A stretch of 64,000 nt of DNA, taken from the NCBI RefSeq assembly GCF_000283155.1, contig NW_004454289.1, forward strand, positions 2,080,285-2,144,284, written 5' to 3'. Numbering within the stretch: position 1 is the stretch's first letter; each line of letters starts with the position of its first letter. This DNA is from Ceratotherium simum simum (lineage: Eukaryota; Chordata; Mammalia; Perissodactyla; Rhinocerotidae). The notes under the pieces are model-generated. The model was not told the origin of the DNA, made no database searches, and saw only the letters and a list, made by a program, of their open reading frames with translations. A program made the translations under genes and the position numbers. Positions 42,480 through 54,540 of this stretch are shown here, one piece after another.

Positions 42480-43310
42480 TTCCTGCCACAGTCCCGTTTA
42501 GCTCACCAACGTGGCCAGTGTAAAAAGAGGATGGATGTTGGATAATGACAGTGGATTATTATCCACTTGTCCAGGTGCTATCTCCAATTGTAGTTGTTTT
42601 TCCAGATGTGAGGTCCTTAGTGGAACAAATCAAAACACCTCCAATCATCTAGGATGCAGCTAAAGATAAGGAAATTTTTTTCTCAATTCCAAATAACAGA
42701 AAGCAACTGAGAGTTTTCTTTGATGACAAAGAACATCTTCATGTCTTGCCTTGGGGGTATTTCAATGCTCTGGCTCTTTCCCACACTTTGCCCATTTCGC
42801 CATCCTGCAGGACACTGTTCTGAGTCGCTGCATATATGACATCATGCTGACGGAACATGGAGAGTAAACATGGAGAGTGGTAGATACCCTGTATGTTCTG
42901 ATGGGACACATGTATGTGAAAGGATGGGAGATGAATACATTTCAGACAAAAATACCAAGGTCTGTCTCCTTCATGGAGTTCCTGGGGTCCGGGGAGCTGG
43001 GACCTTTGGGGTTATCATCTCTAATGTGAAGAGATGTTTCTGCGCATTGTATTCTCTACTATCCAGAAAGATAGACGGTTTGGCGGGCTTCTTTGGATTT
43101 TGGAGGTAACCTTCAAAAGATCTGAGTGTGCTGCTCTGAGGGACCTGAAATGCCTCCAGTATACAACGCATGAGAAGGCAGCAGAGCTCGTGGTCCACAA
43201 TGCCTGGAAGGAGAGAGGGCCCGAGGTAAAGATCTACACTGATTTATGGCAAGTGCCCAAATGTCCTGCCTGGGAAGGATGGGAGACAAGGAATAGTTAG
43301 CATGCCGAGA
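42480..43310 (+). pseudogene. ERVL-like pol relic (reverse transcriptase, then RNase H part)
   Basis: Read across frames, it gives the ordered landmarks of a retroviral polymerase: a DGxWxMTVDY-like block near 42525, PDVxSLVEQI near 42605, an LPxGYF block near 42750, a DDIM-like catalytic region near 42840, a GFFGFWR block near 43090, and an IYTDxW RNase-H-like block near 43230. Several stops and frame changes, and an internal deletion, break it. It is a fossil with no intact frame, and fits the ERVL-type LTRs nearby. Confidence 0.65.
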
Positions 43311-44992
43311 GAGGGGCAGTGCAGATAGAACGCCCCAGCAAGCAGGGGTATTTTTCTCACTGACATTGTTTAGAAAATCTAGACCATGATGATGACAAAA
43401 GCAGACTTTTCGTTAGCTTTATTCTTATTTTTAAATTGCACCCCCTTATTGCCTTCACAAACCGCCACCCTGCCCTTGGTATGTCACTGCAAGTAAGTTT
43501 GTGCCAGATAAATGTGGATGGTCCTACAGTTTGAGAACATTTCGGGTTTGTCTCAAAAAAAAAAAAAAGTCCCCACTGCACCCACTGTGTGTGGGGTGTT
43601 TAAGGATCTGGTAGACAAGATAGCCTACACGCTGAAATGAAGCAGCCTTTCCCGCTGTCCTGGGGCTTGCCTTCAAGACTCACGAATAAAGAGGCAAGGA
43701 AGGCACTGTGCGCTGGGGGTGTTGGCTGTGATTAATTCTACCACTGGGCTGTGGCTCACCAAACCTGAGGTAGAGTCACGGCAAAACTGGAGGGAGAATG
43801 AAGTTCAACTCGAGGTCTGGAGGTGGTGCCATGATCGTTGATGCACTGGCTTCCCTTCCTGGGGAGATGGAGTGAGTGTGACTTGACATGAGTGGGGGTA
43901 GATAGAAGCTTTTACTTTACTTCATTTCATTTTGGGGGGATAGATACAAAGGCAAGTACTGGAAGGAAGTCTTCGTGGATGTTGGGCAGGGAGAGGTTAC
44001 ATTTTTTTGTGACTATCTCATGTAAACATTTGTCCTGTGTTGGGTAATTCCTCGGTTTTGTGAGAATCCAGCCCTTTCCTCCCAGTGCAGCAGCCAGTGG
44101 ACCAGATGCTTCCTCTCCACACTCCCTGCAGCTATGCCTTGGATGCGGCCTCCCAGGACCTGACTCCTGAAGGAGAGATGGACAGATGGAGACAATGTGG
44201 TGCTCACTTCTGGCAGTGAGGCCAAGGGTCTGGGTGCCATCAGGACCCCTCACCTCTGTGGTGGAACCATGACTGCCTGCTCCTCTAGCCTCTCCACACC
44301 CTGTGAGCCACCAGGTCTCTTTTGAAAAATGTTTCTTTCTGCTTAAGCCAGCCAGTGGTTTTCTAAGGTTTGCAAAAAAGAATTCTGACTAATATATTCT
44401 CCAATTCCAATAATATGCATTCTTCTATCTTCAGAGTGATCATTTAGAAATGAATTTCTCTTATGAAGAAAATTTATTTGATCTACAGCAATTCCTTAAA
44501 TTTGACTTCAGTTTCATTTATTTCTACTAAATTCCAAATTAAATTAAATTTGATAATTTTATTTAAAAACTACATGCATAATAAAATACCTTGTTTGTAA
44601 AGTTTTTTCTATTCTTCTGTCTACAACTGGGCATGCACAAAATGTTGTTCTCTGAGTGCTGCCTAGTATCCATTGCTTTTAACTGATGGGAGTCAGGATG
44701 ATATTCACGTTCTTCTCTGTGTTTTTTTCTGTATCACCTGTATTTTTTTAAAATAAGAATCATTTGAAAAAAATAATGTTGTTTTAAAGAATATTCTCAA
44801 AAATTTAATAATGTGAAAGAAAGTAGATTACCAAACTGTATATATGATATTGTGCAATTATATATAGAAAAAAGATTGGGAAGAAATATATTAAAATTTT
44901 TCTAGTTATTTCTGAAAATTGAGATTACAGGTGACTTTTTACATAGCTTTTTTGATATTCTAAGTATCTGAAATTAATATATATTACTCGTC
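43311..44992. other. Intergenic
   Basis: No gene supported. AT-rich from 44300 on. A short poly(A) at 43555-43568 is not attached to a recognisable element. Confidence 0.35.
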
Positions 44993-45358
44993 TGTATCAG
45001 TCATGATTCTCCGGAGAAACAGAACCAATAGGATATATAACTAGGAAGACATTGATTATAAGGAATTGGCTCACGTGATTATGGAGGCTGAAAAGTCCCA
45101 AGATTTGCAGTTTGCAGACCGGAGATGCAGGAGAGCCAATGGTGTGAGTCCCAGTTCGAGTCCAAGTCTGAAAGCAGGAGGAAACCAACGTCCCAGCTCC
45201 AAGACTGTCGGGCAGAGAGAGAGAATTCCCCCTCCTCAGCCTTTCTGTTCTATCCAGGCCTCACTGGATTGGAAGACACCCACCCACACGGGGGAGGGCC
45301 ATCTACTTTACTCAGTCTGCAGATTCAAATGCTAATCTCACATAAAATTAACCATCAC
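44993..45358 (-). repeat. ERVL-type LTR (MLT2-like), antisense
   Basis: TGTATCAGTCATGATTCTCC, AAGGAATTGGCTCACGTGAT, GGCAGAGAGAGAGAATTCC and CATAAAATTAACCATCAC. Best preserved of the three copies at its 5' end. Confidence 0.7.
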
Positions 45359-45619
45359 TCTCTTTATAACGAAAAAATAAAGGCATTGAAGGAAAAGACA
45401 CAGGTGATCTTTCAGAAGGAGCGTCCAGATAAGTCGAGTGGGGGGTTACTGGAAAAGTTCTACACAGGGTGGGGGCAGGAGCTCATGTTGAGAGCCTTCC
45501 CAGGATACCGGCAAATTCTGTGGATGACCTCCCTCCTTTGTGTTGATGGAGGGTATTCAGTACCGGAGGTGATGAGGGAGAGAGCTGTGGGCCCCGAGGA
45601 ACTATGGCTTTACTTGTCA

Positions 45620-45800
45620 CACTCTGTTCGTGGAGTGTCCTCTGAGCCCTGTACTGGGCCAGCACCTCTTTGCTCCTCGCCACATCTGCAAGGAGGGCGT
45701 TACTCCTCTTTACAGATGGGAAGGTGAAGGTCAGAGAGGACCACGGCCCGTCCAGCACCAGGCAGCAAGCAAAGGCAGAGTGGGATCTGAACCCCAGAGC
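45620..45800 (+). repeat. MIR SINE relic
   Basis: GTACTGGGCCAGCACCTCTT, TCTTTACAGATGGGAAGGTG, GGTCAGAGAGGACCACGG and GTGGGATCTGAACCCC are MIR blocks in order. Confidence 0.65.
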
Positions 45801-46201
45801 AACAGGAAGGAGGGCTGCTGGGAGGGTGGGGCGCTTGTTTTCGGGTCTGGAGCTCCATTCCTCTCTCTCTTGGATGGTGGGGCTTGAAATATTAATTCTC
45901 AACTAATTAGCATAAAATTGGTAAAGGAGGCCAGAAATTTGAGTTCCAAGTGTGACCGGTGGAGGAATGAGTTATGCGTCCGGGGGCCACTGTCTTACAG
46001 AAGGGCTGTCCCCGGTCCAAAAAAGAATTCCATGGCCTCTTGTCTTCTGGGCGGGTGGAGAACAGCACTGTGGTGGGGAAGGCTATCTGTGGCAAAATTC
46101 ACATTTTCACGCGTTTCCTAAACACAAATCACCTATTAGACTTTGCAACACTACTGCTTTCTTTCATACGGGGACCCTCGGGGATCCCCACATTTAGAAT
46201 T
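45801..46201. other. Intergenic, nothing recognised
   Basis: Short frames only. No gene supported. Confidence 0.35.
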
Positions 46202-46216
46202 AAATTAAAGCATCCT

Positions 46217-46434
46217 GGGCCGGCCCCGTGGCTTGGTGGTTAAGTGAGCGCGCTCCACTGCTGGCGACCCGGGGTTCGGATCCCGGGCTCGCACCGACGC
46301 GCTGCTTCTCTGGCCATGCTGAGGCCGCGTCCCACATACAGCAACTAGAAGGATGTGCAGCTATGACACACAACTATCTACTGGGGCTTTGGGGGGAAAA
46401 AATAAAAAAAAATAAAAAAAATAAAAAAAATAAA
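46217..46434 (+). mobile_element. ERE SINE
   Basis: GGGCCGGCCCCGTGGCTTGG head, GGTTCGGATCCC, CTACTGGGGCTTTGGGG and an A-rich tail of AATAAAAAAA units. The duplication AAATTAAAGCATCCT lies at 46202-46216 and 46435-46449. Confidence 0.97.
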
Positions 46435-46581
46435 AAATTAAAGCATCCTATCCTGTCATGCCAGATGTTTTACCATCGTGTCTGGTCTTAATAAAATTGC
46501 AAGGAGAACAGATGTTTGTGCTGAACGTGCTGCATTTTAAACACTGCAGCAAGATGGGCTCTCATTTGCCCCAAGACTAGA

Positions 46582-47167
46582 TATTTTTTATTCAGCCAAT
46601 AAGTTTTCAGGTTCCTGGTGGTGAGGCCCAGGGCAGGCCACTCCAAAATATCCCACAATGGCATAGTGATTATTTTGAATTAAAGTTACTTGAGAAAACA
46701 CCTGGTGCAAAAAGGGTACTCTGACCCTCCTCTCTCTGCTCCACCTGAATGCAGGGAATAAACCTCCTGTGTGAAGGGCACCCTCCCTGCACCTGGAGGC
46801 TGAGAGACATCCCCATCCCAGAGTTAGGGAACTCAGGGCCAAGAAGTCTGTATAAACTAACCTTGTTACTTTTTTACTAATTTATTACCTCAAACCCAAA
46901 CTCTGCTTAAATTTCTTACTAATTAAGCACCCACACCTAAGTTTCTTTGCCCTGTCAGATCCTTACAGATTCATTGTTTCTTTGTGTAAAAAGCTATAAA
47001 AGCTGCCTACTTTAGTTATTTCTCTGAGCATAACTTTTTATGATCTCCTGTGAGCACATATTAAATTGGTTTTTCTCCTGTTAATCTGGTCTTGTGTCAA
47101 TTTTATTATTAGTTCAGCTTTAAGGACTCCAGAGGGGTACAAGGGGGCAATTTCCTCCTCCCCAACA
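46582..47167 (+). repeat. Solo LTR of an ERV with TATA box
   Basis: A TATAAA at 46995-47000 (AAAGCTATAAAAGCTGCC), an ATTAAA polyadenylation-type signal near 47060, and a CTTGTGTCAATTTTATTATTAG end typical of class I ERV LTRs. A 5-base CTAGA flanks it at 46577-46581 and 47168-47172. The left terminus reads TA instead of TG. Confidence 0.6.
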
Positions 47168-47172
47168 CTAGA

Positions 47173-47876
47173 CAAATGGCAAAGCCAATGTTTTTTCTTA
47201 AACACATCCTAATTCCTGGTCTTCCTACTGCTGGCTGCACTGACATGGGTTTAAGTACGTTTGTATGAGTAGCTGGCAGTCCACACGCTTGGGGGTTCAG
47301 TGGCTCTGCATTTATTTTCTACCACAACTAACCTTCTGGAAAGAGCCCAACATCTTCCTCATGGAAAACTTGTTTATGATAAAGTTTTGAGTTTGCTGCT
47401 CAGAATTCATGGTTTTGAGATTCAAAAGTCTTTTTTTCCAAACTGTTTATTCCAAATTGTTTCTGCTGCGAACTCCAAGTCCATTTTGAAACTCAAAGGC
47501 TAAGAGACTGCATTGCTGTCTCCTCAGGTTGGCCCTGGCTGCCTTCTCCAGGACAAGAATCAGAGATGGATCAGTCAGGAAAAAAGGAATGAGTGGAAAT
47601 GAAAAATACACTGGCCAACATCAAATTAGACAGTTGCTTTGACTGAAAGCAGTAATACACTGGCTGATAAATCTTTGAAAGGGTTTTGGCAATTTCAATG
47701 AAATTCTCTTCTTAAGTTCAGAATACCTGAGGACTCAAGGTACCAGAAATAAGCTGGTTCAGTAAAGGAAATGAAATAAAAATGAAAGGTCCTCTGGTTC
47801 ATCATCAAAGCAGGATTATTGCAGCATTTATGGATATTTAATTCTATCTGATACACTAGGATATGACTTTACTGGT
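47173..47876. other. Intergenic, nothing recognised
   Basis: No gene, RNA gene or clear repeat. Confidence 0.35.
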
Positions 47877-48070
47877 GACTTTTTTTTTTTTTTTTTTTGC
47901 TGAGGAAGATTAGCCCTGAGCTAACATCTGTGTCAATCTTCCTCTGTTTTATGTGGGGGTTGCTGCCACAGCATAGCTGACGGGTGATGTAGGTTCAGGA
48001 TCCGAACCCGCAAACCCAGGCCGTAGAAGCCGACTGCGCCAAGCTTACGTACTAGGCCACGGGGTCGACC
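47877..48070 (-). mobile_element. ERE SINE (diverged)
   Basis: Poly(T), GCTGAGGAAGATTAGCCC, GTTGCTGCCACAGCATAGC, GGATCCGAACCC and GGCCACGGGGTCGACC, read in reverse. The flanking TGGTGACT/TAATGACT is a decayed duplication at best. Confidence 0.9.
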
Positions 48071-48418
48071 CTCTAATGACTGTTTTTAAAACCACATTTA
48101 AAAGTTTTAAAATTTAATTTTATCAAGATCTTTAGCAGAAGATTCAGCAATAAAAGTCATAGAGATTTAGAGAGATATTTGAAATATAAAAGTGTAGTAT
48201 AATCTGGATCAACTAGTTTGCTAAATATAAACCACTGCATATAATCAAATTTGAATGTTTCTTTTAAAAATGAGAGAAAGAATATTTCATGTCACTGATC
48301 ACTATAAATACATATGGGGGTTCTTTGTAGTTTTACCTCAAGGCTAGTTTTCTTTTTGATTTTATGAATCACTTACACATCATACATACACTTGGACATA
48401 TGTGAGCACAGATGAGCG

Positions 48419-48445
<27 letters not shown>
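48419..48445. repeat. (CA)n microsatellite
   Basis: 27 bases of almost pure CA. Confidence 0.95.
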
Positions 48446-48450
<5 letters not shown>

Positions 48451-48774
48451 GCTGCACACTGGCAATAAGAATGTGCTGTATTGTTTTCAACATCTTTTCT
48501 GCCATGACATACCAACTATTGTTCAACCCAGGAATGCGTGAGAAATTTCCTAAAAGCAAAAATTTAGCCATTAATGTTTTTAGATTTTCTTTTGGTTACT
48601 TCCAAAATTCAAAATTCTAAATCAGAAACAATACACTTACTGAGTTTCTTCATTTTTCAATCTTGATTTCTTTGTGACAACTTTCCATCCTGAATGATGA
48701 GGTTTTCCTGGTTTATCCTATAGGTGTGGGGCTGAGAGCTGAATTAAGAGAGGAGGTTTCTGGGTCAGGTGACT
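48446..48774. other. Intergenic, nothing recognised
   Basis: AT-rich with no feature supported. Confidence 0.35.
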
Positions 48775-49130
48775 GGGTCTGCGAGGAAGAGCATTCCAGG
48801 CAGAGGGACCAGCGTCTGCAAAGGCCTCAAGGCATTCAGGAATGTAGCGCAGCTCAGGGCTGGGCAAGGAGAGAGGTCATCAGGGAATAACCACCCAGGG
48901 CCTCGCGGGCCACGCTGCGGACTCTGTATCTTAACCTCTGAAGGTAGGAGGCCGACGGGAAGCAGATCTGGGTTTTTATGATTGCCCTGGTTGTGGGGTG
49001 GAGAATAGACTATGCTGAGCAGATGGTAAGTGTGTGTTCAAGGAGGGCAATGAGAAGGATATTCCGGGCATCTGGGTGGGAGGTGAAGGTCTGGAACAGG
49101 GCGGTGGTGCAAAGGCATGCAGGAGGTCAA
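48775..49130. repeat. Old interspersed repeat, probably LINE-derived
   Basis: GAGCATTCCAGGCAGAGGGA, GCAAAGGCCTCAAGGCATTC, GGGCCTCGCGGGCCACGCTG and GGAGGGCAATGAGAAGGAT have the look of a widespread mammalian repeat, shared with 36.1-36.5 kb. Family not named. Confidence 0.4.
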
Positions 49131-50029
49131 ACCCAGAGGCCGTGCGAGACGTGCAGCAGTTTAAAAAATGGCCACAAAATCGTGGCAGCTCCTCCCACCA
49201 GTGGCGGGGTCTACATCCCCCTCTTTGTGTCTAGGCAGCCTTGTGAATGCTCTGACCAACACGGTTTGGTGGAGGAGACCTGTGCGACTTCTGATAACGG
49301 ACCATAGAAGGCCTTGCAGCGTCTGCCTCCTTGACTAGATACTTGTGGAGCCCTGGCCCGGTGTAAGGAGCCCACCCCGCCTGAAGCGGCCACGCTGGGA
49401 TGGGGCCCACACTTCAGAGAAGCCACACGCAGGAGCCCTGGCCGCGGGGCCCAGCCTTCGAGTCGCCCAGCCCAGGCACCGGATGAGTGACTGAAGAAGC
49501 CTTCGGTGATGCCAGCCCTGCCATCGAGTCCTCCTCGCTGGGATCCCAGGCCCCGTGGAGCAGACAAGCTGTCCCCTGGGGGCCCTGCATAAGCTCCTGA
49601 CTGCAGAATCCAAAGGGCATAATAGAGTGGATGCACCACTGTTTGGGGGTTTGTTTTGCAGCCATCTATACCTGGGACAAGGAGAGAGATGGGGGTGTTG
49701 GGGTGACTCAGAGAAGGTGGTGCATGTTGCCTCTCTTGTTTCTTGTCCGTTAAAATGGTTTCCGTGGAGGAGGTGGGAAGTCAGGAGTGATGGGAGACAC
49801 GGGGAGCTCACCACTGGTGTACCGCATCACACAGCAACAATTCCAGCACGAACTGAAGCTGCGAAGGGGGTAACTGGGAGAGCCGGTGTGCCGTCTGAGG
49901 GCTGAGAGCATCCAGGAAACACTGGGGCGGGAGTCAGGCCGGCCTGGAAACCGTTGGTTTCTAGATCAGAAAGTGCTCTGAGCTCAGGACAAAGACAAAC
50001 GTCCTTTATGGAAAACTGTAGACCTTGAT
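49131..50029. other. Intergenic
   Basis: Frames of 109-159 codons overlap on both strands without features. No gene supported. Confidence 0.35.
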
Positions 50030-50780
50030 TATTTTCTGGAATATTTATCCTTCATTGTCTTTCCAAATGAGTAAAGACAAATTCTAAGGAATATTCATTG
50101 GTTTGAATAATTTTGCTCTTTGGAAATTCAGCGCTGAGTTTCTAGGGGAATGAGAGGTACATGCCTGAAAGGGCTTTTCTCGATAAAAAGTGTGATTAGA
50201 GGATTACCCAGAATGCTCTGTCTTACATTTTCCCTGTGGCTTTCATTACAGCTGTTCCTTCCTCAGCAGGGTCCATAATTACACAAATGCCGCAGCGTCT
50301 CACGTGTTTTGTTATTCATCTGTGCTCACGAGAGCACCTAAGGCCTGCTCAGCTGCAGAGATGGCTCGCTCAATGCGCTGGCTGTGAATTAATTTTTGAC
50401 TTGGGTCTTTTATGTTCCCCAGCAAAGATGAAATGGAAGATAGCGTTTTATGTTGTGAGTCTCCGTGCTTGCAGACCTGGCTCTTATTCCTTATCTTATG
50501 TGTGAGCCTGCAGACTGTTCAATCCTTGAATCCTGAGTTGCACTTGCAAATTGTAGGCTCCATCACTGAAAGCAATCTTGTCTACTTGAAATATTTTATT
50601 TACTGCCATTGCTTCATTTAGGTAACAGTCTGTCCCATCCTCTGGATCTTGTTGCCCATGGCACCATCTACTTCTTCTACGTAGCCATTCTATAATAAAA
50701 GATAAAAGATTTAACAAACCCATTTCAGAATCCCAATTTTGAATCATAAATGTTGCTTATATGTAACTTTGATAAAAACC
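50030..50780. promoter_or_regulatory. Non-repetitive AT-rich block, candidate conserved non-coding element
   Basis: Contains GTGATTAGAGGATTACC, CATAATTACACAAATG and GTGAATTAATTTTTGAC (homeodomain-type sites), and ATCTGTGCTCACGAGAGCACC (a short hairpin). No coding frame or repeat recognised. Inference only. Confidence 0.25.
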
Positions 50781-50789
50781 AGGCATAAA

Positions 50790-51735
50790 AACAGACACAT
50801 AGACCAATAAGCCAGAATCAAGAACCCAGAAAATAAACCCACGCATGTACGATCAACTAATATTTGACGAGGGAGCCAAGAATACTCAGTGGAGAAAAGA
50901 CAGTCTCTTCAATGGATGGTGTTGGGAAGGTTGGATAGTCACATGTAAAAGAATGAAACGGAACCCATATCTTCTACCACTCACAAAAATTAACTCAAAA
51001 TGGATTAAAGACTTAAATGTAAGACCTGAAGCCATGAAACTTCTAGAAGAAAACACAGGACAAAAGCTCCTTGATGTGGGTCTTGGCGATAGTTTTTTGG
51101 ATTTGACACCTAAAGTACAAGCAACGAAACCAAAAATAAACAAGTGGGACTACATCAAACTAAAAACCTTCCACAGAGCAAAGGAAACCATCAACAAAAT
51201 GAAAACACTGCCTACAGAATGGAAGAAAATATTTACAATGGTATCTCCAATAGAGGGTTAATATCCAGACTATATAAAGAACTCATACAATGCAATAGCA
51301 AAAAAATAAATAATCCAAATAAAAAATGGGCAAAGAACCTGAATAGACATTTTTCCAAAGAAGACATACAAATGGCCAACAGGTACATGGAAAGGGGCTC
51401 AACATCGTTAATCATCAGGGAAATGCAAATCAAATCCACAATGAGATGTCACCTCACACTTGTTAGAATGGCTATCATTAAAAACACAAGAAATAACAAG
51501 TGTTGGTGAGGATGTGGAGAAAAGGGAACCCTCATTCACTGGTGGTGGAAAGGTAAACTGGTACAGCCACTAGGGAAAACAGTATGTAGGTTCCTCAAAA
51601 AATTAACAAAAGAACTACCACATGATCCAGAAACACCACTTCTGGGTATTTATCTGAAGGAAATGAAAACAGTTTGTCAAAGAGATATTTGCACTCCCAT
51701 GTTCATAGCATTATATACAATAGGAATGAAGTGTA
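50790..51735 (+). mobile_element. L1 ORF2 3' end
   Basis: It encodes the C-terminal part of L1 ORF2 with small disruptions (a frame from 50845 to 51261 of 138 codons, then a shift), followed by the AATGGCTATCATTAAAAA and TGGTGAGGATGTGGAGAAAA regions. Truncated on both ends. Confidence 0.85.
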
Positions 51736-51764
51736 ACACACCTATAGTCACACTACAGTTTATG

Positions 51765-52600
51765 AAATTAACATTTTATTTAGCACAAATTTTACATTCA
51801 CACGCAGTTGTAAGGAAGAAATAGTACAGAGAGATCCCGAGTACCCTTCACCAGTTTCCCCCGATGGTAACATCTTACAAAACTATAGGATGATATCACA
51901 ACTAGGACATCGACATCGACACAGTCAAGACACAGAACATTTCCATCCTGCAAGGCCCCCTGTGTCGACCTCGTTTAGCCCCTGTCCTCCCTACCCCGTC
52001 CCTAACCCTGGGCAATCACGCGTCTTCACTAGTCTGTTCTCTAGCTCTATAATTTTGTCATTTCAAGAGGGATACAGAAATGGAAGTATATGGAATGTAA
52101 CCTTTTGGGATTGGCTTTTTTCCACTCAGTAGAACTCCCTTGAGATTCATCCAAGTCATTGCATAAATAGAGTTAGTTTTTTTGATTGCTGAGCGGTATT
52201 CCATGGTATGGAGGTACCAGCGTTTGTGTGGCCACTCACCCACTGAAGGACATCTGGGTTGTTTCCAGTTTTTTGTTGTTACGAATAAAGCCGCTCTGAA
52301 CCTTTGCATACAGGTTTTTGGTGACACAAGTCTCCATTTCTCTGGGATAAATATCCAAGAGTTTACTTGCTTGGTAAACAAATGCTTCACCAGCATTTGT
52401 TGTTGTTGATACTTTTTTATTTCAACCGTTCTGTTAGGTCTCTAGTGCTATACCATTGGGGTTTTAATTTGCATTTCCCTCAAGGCTAATGATGTTGAGC
52501 ATCTTGTTGTGTGCTTACTTGCCATCTGCACATCATCCTCCAGGAATGTCTGTTCATGTCTTTCCCATGTTCTAATTACACCCTGTTGTGAAACACAGGA
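51765..52600 (-). mobile_element. L1 3' end, antisense
   Basis: Read in reverse, it gives the same ORF2 C-terminal region (112-codon remnant at 52058-52396) plus 3' UTR. It covers an overlapping part of the consensus to its + strand neighbour, so the two are separate elements and not one inverted copy. Confidence 0.75.
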
Positions 52601-54220
52601 CAGAGGAGCGCAGCACATCCTGGTTCATAGAGAGCCTGCTACATGAATAACCATCTCATACAGACTAAAAGGCTTTTCCCTTTTAAGAACTTCACAATGT
52701 ACTAATGAATTCCCAATGAACTCAATTTAACAATCACTGACACACGCCCAGAGAGAAAAATCGTCCTTGTTTGCTCTCAGCAGGTGAACTCGGACATCTA
52801 GGCTCAGGATCTCTCATAGCCAAGAAACGGAGAACACATCTGCCTTTATCCAGATCTCCCCACGTCCTCCTTGCTGTAAACGAGCAGGGAGACAGCTGGG
52901 AGCTGTGAGAGGCAAAGGGAGACGGGGAGAGTGCACAGAACCCCAAATTCCTTCCCTTCCTCCTTGGTACTGGAAATTTCACTTCAATCCAGAGTAGTTG
53001 CTCAAGCAAGATTCCCTGGTTGGGGCCCTGGATCTGTATGTTCAGCAAGCATCCAGGTCGTTTTTATCCTCTCCTAAATTTGGGAGACAGTGCCTTCTAT
53101 GGTCTCTGTGCACCGATCACTCCTCTGTAACAGGTGGGTTCTCAGACAGATGGGCTTTCAGGACCCAAAAGGGTTACTTGGTGCCATTTAGTGCACACGC
53201 CTTGGCCTTGTGTGTCCGAGGTTAATGGCAGCCACCAACGTGTCCGTCAGCATCCCCGTGAAAAGCGTTCCACTGGAATATTCACGGGAGAGAGGCACTG
53301 GCCTGTGTTCTCAGTGTACATGCCTTACTTGTCTCATAGAATCCGACTTTCTGCTTCCCACTTCCTTACCAGCTCACACACACTCTTTACAAACACAAAT
53401 TCTTTGCGGGGGTGGGGGATTGGGGATATAACAGGCTTTGTTAATACTGGAAATGGCAGGTTATCTAAAAAAGCATTTCTAAAAGAATTTGTGTGAGATA
53501 TTCCCAAATATTCTAATCAGGAATCCTCTGCCCCATACCTTAGAAGAGATTCTCAGAAGAAAGATGAATGGGTTTGTTGAAGTCCCCAAAGCAATGGTTT
53601 GTTGAAGTGACCAAAAGCACCAATAAAACCCACGTCACCTAGGTTAATGCTACACTGTGGTCAGTTTTAATCATAGACGGTTTTAATTATGTCCACCCTG
53701 GCAGGGGCCCGCCCGAGATGTCACCAATTCCACCCCCACCTCATGTTTCCACACCCAGAGTCTGGCGAAGGGGAGCAGCCCCAGATCCCAGCTGTGACGG
53801 GGCAAAGCCGAGAGCCCAGGGCTCCTAATATTAAGTCTTAAGAGATTTTTGAGTTGCTTTCTCCCTCTCTCAGTTGCACAAACATTCAGGTAAGAATTTT
53901 CTAGAATATAGAACTCAAACAGGCCACAAGGGTGGGCTTGTCCAAAGGCGTGTGTGTGCCACGGAGGGGCGCAGACCCTGTGTCCACAGAACCGTCTCCT
54001 GTGGATTTCCCCTCCATATTCTATGTCACTCAGATCACAGGCAATGTGTATGCCTTGATAGCAGCTTCAACAACAAAGGCGCACACACAATGAATGACTC
54101 CAGAGCCCGTCACAGCCCATTGTCTGAGCTTCCAGGTGGCAGGCGGCATGTCCGGCCCAGCGTGGGGTGGTCCATGGCCGGGGCCCAGCCTGGAGGTGGC
54201 ATCCACCTATGGTGGAGACC
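52601..54220. other. Intergenic, nothing recognised
   Basis: No gene supported. Frames up to 154 codons (53874-54338) have no domain. Confidence 0.35.
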
Positions 54221-54224
54221 CTTG

Positions 54225-54540
54225 GCCTGCGCTGTCCCATACGGCAGCTGCTGGCCACGTGTGGCTGCGGAGCCCTTGTGCTGTGGCCAGCTGACTTTGA
54301 GATGTGCTGTGAAGCATAAAGCACACACCAGAACGTGAAGGCTACTTATGGGGAAAAAAAGTAAAATATCTCGTTAAAACTTCCTATGTCAATTGTGTGT
54401 CAAAATAATAATATTTTGGTATATATTAAGTTAAATAAAATATAGTTTTAAAATTAAGTTCACCTGTTCCTTTTTAGCTTCGTAATGCGGCGACTAGAAA
54501 ATTTAAAACAACAGCTGTGGCTCGTGTTCTGTTCTCGTTC
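54225..54540. mobile_element. DNA-transposon-type relic
   Basis: CTGTCCCATACGGCAGCTGC, GGCCACGTGTGGCTGCGGAG and an AT-rich middle, ending near ACAACAGCTGTGGCTCGTG, form the weak inverted ends of a known small mammalian element. Name uncertain. Confidence 0.4.

Noticed and set aside
45125..45727. 200-codon + strand frame
   Set aside because: It starts inside an ERVL-type LTR and ends in a MIR, so it is repeat-derived.
50790..52600. Head-to-head L1 pieces as one 5'-inverted (twin-primed) insertion
   Set aside because: The two pieces cover overlapping consensus sequence and differ in divergence and wording, so they are separate elements.
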